Below are positions 24,854-32,353 of a DNA stretch of 39,414 nt, piece by piece (position 1 is the stretch's first letter; every line of letters starts with the position of its first letter). The notes beneath the pieces were generated by a model. The model saw nothing but the letters and a program-made list of their open reading frames with translations, had not been told where the DNA came from and did no database searches. A program made the position numbers and the translations under genes. The DNA is from Carboxylicivirga fragile (lineage in GTDB: Bacteria > Bacteroidota > Bacteroidia > Bacteroidales > Marinilabiliaceae). The stretch is taken from contig JAFMVD010000055.1 of assembly GCA_025499625.1 (NCBI GenBank), positions 1 through 39,414 of the forward strand, written 5' to 3'.

Positions 24854-27136
24854 ATGCAAACCAAATATAAAAGATATTTTAAATCATTGTTGCTAATGGT
24901 TTTAGTCGGCTTTGTAAGCCTAAGCACTATTCTTACTTCATGCAGTAAGGATGAAGATAGTGGTGTAAATGAGGCAACATTATATAGCTATGGGCCTTCG
25001 CCTATTGCGCGTGGAGCTGAATTACGATTTATTGGTGATAAACTGGATCAGGTAACAAGTATTATAATACCACCCGATTTAGAGATAGTTAATTCTGAAT
25101 TCACCGAACAAACAGGTAAGAGTATCAAGCTAATTGTGCCTCAGGAGGCTGAAGTAGGATATGTTACACTAATAACTGATAATACTAGTTTTTCAACTAA
25201 AACAGAAATAGGTTATTCTGAGCCTATTTCTATTGAAACCTTTGCACCTTCTTCCATCAAGCCTGGAGCCACTTTAACCATTGACGGGGATTATCTTAAC
25301 CTAGTAGGTGAGGTAATTTTTACCAATCGTGTAGTGGTTGATAGTTCAAAGTTTTTAACCAAGTCAAGAAAACAGGTAACACTTATGGTGCCGGCTGAAG
25401 CTCAAACGGGTAAATTAGCTATCTCCAATGGAGCCGAAGACCCGATTATTATTTATTCGGTGGATGACCTGGACATCCTTATCCCACTTATTTCTGAAGT
25501 AACGCCAAATCCGGTTAAGCCTGGTACTGCATTAACAATTGCAGGATCAGATCTAGACCTGATAACTGGTATTACATTGGGTGGTGACATTACGGTGACT
25601 GAATTTACAAGCCAAAGTGCTTCTAACATTGTGATGACTATACCAGTCAATGCAAAAAGTGGCGCCGCAACATCGCTGTTACCTTCGGGCATTGAAATTG
25701 CAGTTGGCGACATTACACTTGTTGAACCTACGGCCGGTATCGAAGAGGTGAAGGATTCTTATGGCATTGATGAAACGGTAGTTATTGGCGGTAGCGATTT
25801 GGACTTAGTAACTACAGCAACATTCACAGGGGGCGAGGCTATGGCAGTGACGCTTACTGATGGAAAGATGAATCTCAAAGTAGCAGCAGTCGCTCAGAGC
25901 GGACCAATTACATTGACCACAGCCAATGGTACAACAGTAACCGTTGATGGTTTTGTAACGACCAAACCAGTAGCAACCTTTCCTTCAATGGCTACTCCTT
26001 TGGATGCGCTTAATATCGTATCGACTTTGGGCAGCCGTGTGAAAACGGTTATGTTTGGAGACCTTGAAGCTGAAGCAACTGCTACGGGTGATGGTTTTAA
26101 AGTAGTTGTTCCCCTAGAGGCTGAAACAGGTAGTGTAAAATTGGTGATGGATAATGGAGAAACTGTTGCTGCAGGAAACATAGCTATCAACGCGTTTACT
26201 TTCTGTGCAGTTTCTGAATTTGCTTCGGAAACAACAACGGTTGGTGATCTGTTGGAGTGCTCGGTTGTTAACAGTGGAAGTCTTACAAATGTGCTTCTTA
26301 ATGATGAAGATACGCCTTATTTATTGGTAGGAACTGTGCTTTATGTTGCCGTAGGAACTGATGTTGGCGATAATAAATTGACCTTGGTGTCTGGCACCAC
26401 AAATGTGGACTATACAATTAAGGTTGAAGCATCTGGGCTGGTTGAAACGGTTCTATATAATACACCAATAGAGTTGGCCAACTGGAGTGCGAATTATGAG
26501 TTGAATGTTGACTTTTCAGGTGCCCCGGCTGATTCTTATGTGCGCATCAGGTACACTAAGACCAACGACGCTCCACAAATGAAAGCATTTGATGGTCACT
26601 GGGGGCTTGCATACGATGGCACAACTGATGAAAATGCTGCAATATTAGCGGCTTCTGATTATATCGACCTACCAATCTCATTGTTCCCATATAGCGATTG
26701 GGGCTATTCAATTATTCTTCAGGGCGACGGCATGATTGTTTCATCTATCTCTTGGGTGAAGGACTTCTCCCCGCCAACAGCCATTTGGGAAGGTTCGGTT
26801 CAAGTTTCTGGTTGGAGTTCATCTTTCACGAATTTAACCTGGGGTGGTTATGATTTCAGCGGATTGACAGTAGGGCAAACTATGTTTGTCTACTACACCG
26901 CAGATGCTGATGCTACAATGCGTCTTGGTAATGGTAACTGGGCCGCACTGCCTTCTACGCTTCCGATTGCAACAGATTCGGGTGATGAATCGGGCGAAGG
27001 AAATATATTGATAACCGCAGGTACATCGAGCGTATCGTTTAAATTAACCGCCGAAGATATTGCATCTATTCAGAATAATGGTGGTTTTGGGGCTTATGGA
27101 GGTGATTATGTTGTCACTAAAGTGGCGCTCAAATAG
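24854..27136 (+). CDS. Multi-repeat surface glycan-binding lipoprotein with tandem C-terminal domains
   Basis: A 760-residue lipoprotein (TILTSC, C30, followed by SKDED, a surface-export-like signature). Residues about 40-530 contain around six IPT/TIG-like repeats with a recurring core: GAELRFIGDKLDQVTSI, GATLTIDGDYLNLVGEV, GTALTIAGSDLDLITGI, ETVVIGGSDLDLVTTAT, LDALNIVSTLGSRVKTV and DLLECSVVNSGSLTNVL. Two related beta-sandwich domains follow (about 533-640 and 641-760), each with an aromatic start (IELANWSANYELNVDFSG; VQVSGWSSSFTNLTWGG) and a tryptophan-containing segment (FDGHWGLAY; LGNGNWAAL). I infer a long stalk presenting two glycan-binding tips. The gene starts 28 bases after the previous one. 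I cannot name a family for the terminal domains. Confidence 0.82.
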   Translation: MQTKYKRYFKSLLLMVLVGFVSLSTILTSCSKDEDSGVNEATLYSYGPSPIARGAELRFIGDKLDQVTSIIIPPDLEIVNSEFTEQTGKSIKLIVPQEAEVGYVTLITDNTSFSTKTEIGYSEPISIETFAPSSIKPGATLTIDGDYLNLVGEVIFTNRVVVDSSKFLTKSRKQVTLMVPAEAQTGKLAISNGAEDPIIIYSVDDLDILIPLISEVTPNPVKPGTALTIAGSDLDLITGITLGGDITVTEFTSQSASNIVMTIPVNAKSGAATSLLPSGIEIAVGDITLVEPTAGIEEVKDSYGIDETVVIGGSDLDLVTTATFTGGEAMAVTLTDGKMNLKVAAVAQSGPITLTTANGTTVTVDGFVTTKPVATFPSMATPLDALNIVSTLGSRVKTVMFGDLEAEATATGDGFKVVVPLEAETGSVKLVMDNGETVAAGNIAINAFTFCAVSEFASETTTVGDLLECSVVNSGSLTNVLLNDEDTPYLLVGTVLYVAVGTDVGDNKLTLVSGTTNVDYTIKVEASGLVETVLYNTPIELANWSANYELNVDFSGAPADSYVRIRYTKTNDAPQMKAFDGHWGLAYDGTTDENAAILAASDYIDLPISLFPYSDWGYSIILQGDGMIVSSISWVKDFSPPTAIWEGSVQVSGWSSSFTNLTWGGYDFSGLTVGQTMFVYYTADADATMRLGNGNWAALPSTLPIATDSGDESGEGNILITAGTSSVSFKLTAEDIASIQNNGGFGAYGGDYVVTKVALK

Positions 27137-27169
27137 CCTCTTCGGTTTTTTGTAACTGTAAAAATAGAT

Positions 27170-27197
27170 ATAAGGGGAGGAGAATACCTCTCCTTAT
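27170..27197 (+). terminator. Strong hairpin between SGBP and GH26 genes (attenuator or processing site)
   Basis: ATAAGGGGAGG (27170-27180) pairs with CCTCTCCTTAT (27187-27197) over 11 bp with one G-U, around a 6-base loop. No T-run follows, so it is not a classic intrinsic terminator. It lies 34 bases after the glycan-binding protein gene, where a stabilising or processing hairpin could keep surface-protein mRNA more abundant than the downstream enzyme mRNA. Confidence 0.5.
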
Positions 27198-27292
27198 GGA
27201 AAACATAATAAAGAAGAATCGCAAAAAATTATATTTTAAAATTTAAAGATAGCTTTCTCGCTTTGAGAAGGCTTTCTTTAAAAAAAGGTAGC

Positions 27293-28699
27293 ATGATGAG
27301 ATTGTGGATAGGTTTATTTGGATTTGGATTACTAGTTTTTGCCTGTAGTAAAAGTGATGGGAATGCTGTTGTTGATACCGATCCGCCAGAATTTGTAAGT
27401 TGTAGTTTTCAGGATGCAATCAATGTAAATAAAGGCGATGTATCCATAGAAATTATTTTTAATCAAAATGTTATCCTGTTAAAACCGCATGGAATTACTT
27501 TGAATGATGTTCAGGTTAACGCTGCAATGGCTGCTTACAAAAAGCTAACTATTAAGGTGACTCTTGAAGAAGCTACTGAATATTCCTTAAAGATTCCTGC
27601 ACATGTAATTAAGGGACCAGATGGAAGCACTGCAGATGAAATTATTATTTCTTTTAGAACTAAAGATCCTGTTTCAGTAAGTATTGATGCTGATTTAGCT
27701 GTTGGTAATTCATCTCCTGAAGCCGTTAATGTGTACAATTTCCTGAAAGAGAACTATGGGATAAAAACGCTGTCATCTGCTATGAGCAATGGTGCGGTGG
27801 ATACCAATGAAGCAGAATGGGTGAAACAGCATACGGGCAAATATCCAGCTATGATTGGTATTGACTATATCTTTTTAAATTGGGCGCCAGCTAATTGGAT
27901 TGATTATAATAACATTGATGTGCAAAAAGACTGGTGGGCCAATAACGGATTGATTACAGCCTCATGGCATTGGAATATTCCACCCAATGAAAATATTACA
28001 GATCATACAAAATTCACATTTCGGCTCGAAAATGAAGATGGTATTAAAGTCACATTTAAACCATCGAATGTGCCCATTGACGGAACCTGGGAAAATCAGG
28101 TGGCGAAAGCTGATTTTGATGAGTTGATTACTTATATACAGTTACTTCAAAGCGAAGGTATTCCATTGATTTGGCGCCCGCTTCACGAAGCAGCTGGTAA
28201 TATTTATGAGTATAACAATGGGCAAGCCTGGTTTTGGTGGGGATTGGATGGCGGCGATGCGTATGTTGAACTTTGGCGCTTTATGTTTGACTATTTTAAA
28301 TCGAAAGGGGTTAACAATCTCATTTGGGTGTGGACCACACAAACAAAGGATGCCGATTTCTATCCGGGTGATGCCTATGTTGATATTATCGGGAAGGATG
28401 TTTATAACAATAATGATAGCGAGGGTTTAGCTGAGTTATTTAAGGAGCTTCAAGAAGCTTACCCAACAAAGATGATTACCTTAAGTGAGTTAGGTAATGT
28501 AGCCAATGTGTCTGCTCAATGGAGCAAAGGAGCTCAATGGTCGTGGTTTATGCCTTGGTGCGATCATGATAGAACACATAACGTTAATGACGCCGATTTT
28601 GCATCAACAGATCATCAATTCGCCAATGCATCCTGGTGGAATGATGCTTTAAATCCGGATTATGTAATTACCCGTGATGAGATGCCTTCACTGAAATAA
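27293..28699 (+). CDS. GH26 beta-mannanase with N-terminal Ig-like (Big_5) domain, lipoprotein
   Basis: From the ATG after AAAAAAGGTAGC the protein has 468 residues with a lipoprotein signal (LLVFAC, C18). A TTG 30 bases upstream is in frame but would add a charged tail. Residues about 32-130 form a bacterial Ig-like domain (SIEIIFNQNVIL, HGITLNDVQV, EYSLKIPAHVI, IIISFRTKD). The GH26 barrel follows, with acid/base E299 in WRPLHEAAGN and nucleophile E399 in TLSELGN; GQAWFWWGLDGGD and WTTQTKDADFYPGDAYVDIIG also fit. It should be an endo-acting mannanase held at the envelope, possibly at the surface. It differs strongly from the first GH26 in the locus, so the two probably have distinct roles. 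It leads the second enzyme block, 21 bases before the esterase. Confidence 0.93.
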   Translation: MMRLWIGLFGFGLLVFACSKSDGNAVVDTDPPEFVSCSFQDAINVNKGDVSIEIIFNQNVILLKPHGITLNDVQVNAAMAAYKKLTIKVTLEEATEYSLKIPAHVIKGPDGSTADEIIISFRTKDPVSVSIDADLAVGNSSPEAVNVYNFLKENYGIKTLSSAMSNGAVDTNEAEWVKQHTGKYPAMIGIDYIFLNWAPANWIDYNNIDVQKDWWANNGLITASWHWNIPPNENITDHTKFTFRLENEDGIKVTFKPSNVPIDGTWENQVAKADFDELITYIQLLQSEGIPLIWRPLHEAAGNIYEYNNGQAWFWWGLDGGDAYVELWRFMFDYFKSKGVNNLIWVWTTQTKDADFYPGDAYVDIIGKDVYNNNDSEGLAELFKELQEAYPTKMITLSELGNVANVSAQWSKGAQWSWFMPWCDHDRTHNVNDADFASTDHQFANASWWNDALNPDYVITRDEMPSLK

Positions 28700-28720
28700 A
28701 TAATTAAAGTACAATATACC

Positions 28721-30115
28721 ATGAAACTAGCTAAACAGCTTTTATCGATTCTGTTACTTGCCTTAACTTGGCAATTGGCAACTGCAAAAGTTTCTCTTCC
28801 TTCCATTTTTAATAATCATATGGTGCTTCAACAAAACAGTGAAGTAAAGTTATGGGGTTGGGCCAATCCTACCGAAAAAGTTACAGTAACAACCTCATGG
28901 AGTACCGATACACTAGAAACCTGGGGTAATAGCCATTGCGATTGGTCGGTTAACCTTTCTACCCCTTCGGCTGGAGGGCCTTATGAAATTACCATTCAAG
29001 GTTATAATAAAATTGTATTAAACGATGTGTTGTTAGGAGAAGTTTGGCTTCTTTCGGGCCAATCAAATATGGAATGGCATGCTCAACTGGGTTTTGATAA
29101 TTCTGAGCAAGAGGTCAAGAATGCAAAGCATCCTAATATTCGCTTTTTCACTGTTTCGCGCCGCACTTCGCAATATCCTCAATCAAATGTTGAAGGTCAA
29201 TGGCAAGCATGTACACCAGAATCAATGAAATACTTTAGTGCCATTGGTTACATCTTTGGGCGTACATTAAAGGATTCACTTAATGTGCCAATCGGTCTAA
29301 TTAATACGGCCTGGGGAGGTTCACCAATTGAAATTTGGATGCCTGAAGCGACTATAAATAATGATGCTTTTCTATTAGAAGAGTCGAAAAAAATTGAAGA
29401 AATGGCATGGAGTGCCCGTGAACCAGGTCAAGCATATAATGCTATGATCGCACCTATAATGCCTTACAATATAGCAGGAGTGCTTTGGTATCAAGGCGAA
29501 ACAAATGCAGCAAACCCCAAAGCCTATACCAAAATGTTATCCACTATGGTAGATTCCTGGCGTAATGGATTTAAAAAAGATTTCCCTTTTTATTATGCGC
29601 AGATAGCACCATGGAATAACTATGGCCCAGTTTCTGGAGCGCAAGTGCGCGAAGCACAACGACGAGCATTGGGTGTCATTGATAATTCAGGCATGGTCGT
29701 CGTGAGTGATATTGGGGATACCCTAGATATTCATCCGCGAAACAAGATTGATGCTGGATTGCGATTTGCGAATCTAGCTTTAAACCAAACCTATGGGAAA
29801 AGTGATTTGCCAATTTCGGGACCACTTTATTCATCTTTCACAACAAAGGGCAATAAGGTTCTAGTGCAATTTCATTATAGCGAAGGTCTTTATGAAAAAG
29901 GGTCTGCATTGGAATTATTTGAAGTAAAAGATAGCGATGGTACTTGGTTTCCGGCAAAAGCTAAAATTAAAAATAACAGTATTGAGGTGTATAATAAGAA
30001 AGTGGAAAAGCCCATTGGGGTTAGGTTTGCATGGAGCAGTAATGCAACTCCAGGCTTGTTTAATGCTCAGGGTTTGCCAGCTTCTTGCTTTACATCTGAA
30101 GAAGATATGGAATAA
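28721..30115 (+). CDS. SGNH-type carbohydrate acetylesterase (sialate O-acetylesterase-like)
   Basis: A 464-residue secreted protein with a cleavable signal peptide (LLSILLLALTWQLATA). An N-terminal beta-rich segment (about 23-105; PSIFNNHMVLQQNSEVKLWG) precedes the SGNH hydrolase fold. Catalytic elements are S115 in LLSGQSNMEW, the GVLWYQGETNA block, and the Asp-His pair D336/H338 in LDIHPRNK. A C-terminal beta domain follows. The family is usually annotated as sialate 9-O-acetylesterase, but members in plant-polysaccharide loci remove acetyl groups from hemicellulose. In this locus deacetylation of O-acetylated (gluco)mannan in the periplasm is the likely task. It is 21 bases after GH26 and 23 bases before the epimerase. 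Confidence 0.9.
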   Translation: MKLAKQLLSILLLALTWQLATAKVSLPSIFNNHMVLQQNSEVKLWGWANPTEKVTVTTSWSTDTLETWGNSHCDWSVNLSTPSAGGPYEITIQGYNKIVLNDVLLGEVWLLSGQSNMEWHAQLGFDNSEQEVKNAKHPNIRFFTVSRRTSQYPQSNVEGQWQACTPESMKYFSAIGYIFGRTLKDSLNVPIGLINTAWGGSPIEIWMPEATINNDAFLLEESKKIEEMAWSAREPGQAYNAMIAPIMPYNIAGVLWYQGETNAANPKAYTKMLSTMVDSWRNGFKKDFPFYYAQIAPWNNYGPVSGAQVREAQRRALGVIDNSGMVVVSDIGDTLDIHPRNKIDAGLRFANLALNQTYGKSDLPISGPLYSSFTTKGNKVLVQFHYSEGLYEKGSALELFEVKDSDGTWFPAKAKIKNNSIEVYNKKVEKPIGVRFAWSSNATPGLFNAQGLPASCFTSEEDME

Positions 30116-30124
30116 ATAAATGCT

Positions 30125-30138
30125 CACTTAAGTAGATT
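30125..30138 (+). repeat. 14-base repeat CACTTAAGTAGATT, copy 2
   Basis: This copy is identical to 11988-12001 and ends exactly before the epimerase ATG, so it occupies the ribosome-binding position. The core ACTTAAGT is palindromic. Whether it acts on DNA or mRNA is unknown. Confidence 0.35.
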
Positions 30139-31344
30139 ATGATTCTAGATAAAATAAACACAATTATTCTTCCTCAATTGGAGGAGGAGTTGAAAAATAT
30201 ACTTGAATTTTGGGCTAACAATACCTTAGATCATCGGAACGGTGGATTTGTTGCAGAGCTCAATGGTGAAGGTGAGTTAAGCGAATGTACTGAGAAGGGC
30301 GCTGTCCTCAATACTCGCTTGTTGTGGACATTTTCTGCGGCCTATAATTTCTCTAAGGATGCTGCTTATTTAAAACTGGCTGACAGAGCCTACAAGTATT
30401 TGACACAATATTTTTGGGATAAGGAATATGGTGGTTTGTATTGGTCGGTAAATACTAATGGAAAGGTAGAAAATAGTCGTAAACAGGCCTATGCTCAGGG
30501 TTTTGGAATTTATGGTTTCTCTGAGTACTATAAAGCTTCTGACAAAAAAGAAAGTCTAGATTACGCGATTCAGCTTTTTAATTTGATAGAAGCTAATTAT
30601 AAGGATAAAAAGCATGGTGGTTACATTGAAGCGCTGGCAAACGATTGGCAATTGTTGGATGATATGCGCTTAAGTTCCAAAGATGCCAATGAGCCTAAGT
30701 CAATGAATACACATTTACACATCATTGAGCCATATACAAACTTATATCGATGTTGGCCTGATGCAGAGCTAAAACAAAGTATTCAAGGTTTACTAAAGGT
30801 ATTTCGCGATAAAATTATTGATAAAAAGACTTTCCATTTCAATTTGTTTTTTGATGTAGACTGGAGTGTTAAATCTAACATACAGTCATACGGACACGAT
30901 ATAGAAGGTGCTTGGTTATTAAACGAAGCAGCACATTTTATTCGGGATAAGGAGTTAGTAGATGAGTTGCAAGAAGCATCCTTAAAAATGGTTGATGTGT
31001 GTATGAACGAAGGGCAGGATAGGGATGGCAGTATTTTTTATGAAAAGGAAGGTGGGCACTTGGATACTGATAAACATTGGTGGCCTCAGGCAGAAGCTCT
31101 GGTTGGCTTACTCGATGCTTATCAAAACACATCTGATACAAAATACCTGAAAGCTGTGGTTGATGTTTGGCAATTCGTCCTGAATAATGTGATAGATAAA
31201 AAGAATGGTGAATGGTTCTGGAAAGTTGATAAAAATGGAGTGCCCGATTTAAAACCGCCAAAAGTAGGTTTCTGGAAATGCCCTTATCACAATTCAAGAG
31301 CTTTAATGGAAGCCATCACTCGTATTAAGTTAATCTCAAGTTAA
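30139..31344 (+). CDS. AGE-family epimerase (cellobiose/mannobiose 2-epimerase)
   Basis: A 401-residue protein without a signal peptide, hence cytoplasmic, with the (alpha/alpha)6-barrel repeats of N-acylglucosamine 2-epimerase relatives. Diagnostic blocks are NRNGGF-like DHRNGGFVAELNG, CTEKGAVLNTRLLWTF, KQAYAQGFGIYGFSEYY, SMNTHLHIIEPYTNLYR, SYGHDIEGAWLL, DKHWWPQAEALVG and WKCPYHNSRALMEA; the histidines in the THLHIIE, GHD and PYHNSR segments are the expected catalytic set. It converts the reducing-end mannose of mannobiose to glucose, giving mannosyl-glucose for the GH130_1 phosphorylase at 13206. That pairing is established in Bacteroides. The GH5_8 gene begins on the base after its stop codon. 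Confidence 0.94.
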   Translation: MILDKINTIILPQLEEELKNILEFWANNTLDHRNGGFVAELNGEGELSECTEKGAVLNTRLLWTFSAAYNFSKDAAYLKLADRAYKYLTQYFWDKEYGGLYWSVNTNGKVENSRKQAYAQGFGIYGFSEYYKASDKKESLDYAIQLFNLIEANYKDKKHGGYIEALANDWQLLDDMRLSSKDANEPKSMNTHLHIIEPYTNLYRCWPDAELKQSIQGLLKVFRDKIIDKKTFHFNLFFDVDWSVKSNIQSYGHDIEGAWLLNEAAHFIRDKELVDELQEASLKMVDVCMNEGQDRDGSIFYEKEGGHLDTDKHWWPQAEALVGLLDAYQNTSDTKYLKAVVDVWQFVLNNVIDKKNGEWFWKVDKNGVPDLKPPKVGFWKCPYHNSRALMEAITRIKLISS

Positions 31345-32349
31345 ATGAAGTATTCAAATAGTAAGATATACCACCTTGTTGTAATAATTCTAATTTCAAG
31401 CATTTCTTCTTGTCAATCAAAACATGGGAAACAAATTTATACGGGTTTTAAAACAGAGGCATCACAGTTGCTGGATGCCAATGGAAACCCATTTATTATG
31501 CGAGGTATAAATGTCCCTAATGCCTGGCATCCTAAACAATCATATCAAGCATTGGAGACTATTGCTGATCAAAAGGTGAATTGTGTTCGATTAGTATGGG
31601 AAAGTCATTTATCCGCCGATGGGTTGGATAGTGTTCTTCAAAAGTGTATTGATTTGGAGATGATCCCGATGGTTGAATTACATGATGCAACTGGCGATTC
31701 AACGGCAGCAAAGCTCTATCAGATGGCAGCGTATTTTACCAGTGATGAAATGAAATCGATCATCCATAAATATGAGAAGTATTTAATTATAAATATTGCC
31801 AACGAATGGGGATCTAACGGATTATCAGCAGAATATTGGAGAGATGCCTATAAGAAATGCCTAGTTAAATTACGACAAAGCGGGTATCGAAATACCATTG
31901 TTATTGATGGACCAGGTTGGGGCCAAAATATTCAGCCTATTCTTTTGTATGGAAATGATCTGATAGAGTTTGATCCATTGCACAATTTGTTGTTTTCGGT
32001 GCACATGTATGGTTCGTGGAATGATGAAGAGAAAATCAAAAATGATTTAATGGAAGCTCGCAATAAATCAATTCCTCTTATTGTTGGTGAATTTGGATAT
32101 AATTATAATAAAGGAGATAATAATTTAAATTGTTCGGTCAACCACAAGCAGATTCTAAAGACCTGTGCCGATTTGAATATGGGCTATTTGGTGTGGTCGT
32201 GGACAGGTAATAATGAAGAAAATAATTGGCTTGATTTGGTAGTTTTTGAAGATTGGAAAACCTTGACTTATTGGGGTGAAGAAATATTTAATTCTCCAGT
32301 AGGCATAAGTGAAACGGCTAAAAAAGCTACAATATTTAATAAGAAATAA
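31345..32349 (+). CDS. GH5_8-type endo-beta-1,4-mannanase, lipoprotein
   Basis: A 334-residue GH5 enzyme with a lipoprotein signal (SSISSC, C23). Sequence signatures match subfamily 8 mannanases: FIMRGINVPNAWHP, KVNCVRLVW, PMVELHDATGD, YLIINIANEWG (acid/base E154), VIDGPGWGQN, LFSVHMYGSWND, PLIVGEFGYN (nucleophile E249) and YLVWSWTGNNEENNWLDLV. It hydrolyses internal beta-1,4-mannosidic bonds. Residues after the lipid cysteine (QSKHGK) are basic rather than acidic, so a periplasmic face is more likely than surface display. It starts immediately after the epimerase stop, and the next GH5 gene starts 4 bases after its own stop, so the three are surely co-transcribed. Length is normal for a single-domain enzyme. 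Confidence 0.92.
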   Translation: MKYSNSKIYHLVVIILISSISSCQSKHGKQIYTGFKTEASQLLDANGNPFIMRGINVPNAWHPKQSYQALETIADQKVNCVRLVWESHLSADGLDSVLQKCIDLEMIPMVELHDATGDSTAAKLYQMAAYFTSDEMKSIIHKYEKYLIINIANEWGSNGLSAEYWRDAYKKCLVKLRQSGYRNTIVIDGPGWGQNIQPILLYGNDLIEFDPLHNLLFSVHMYGSWNDEEKIKNDLMEARNKSIPLIVGEFGYNYNKGDNNLNCSVNHKQILKTCADLNMGYLVWSWTGNNEENNWLDLVVFEDWKTLTYWGEEIFNSPVGISETAKKATIFNKK

Positions 32350-32353
32350 TTAT

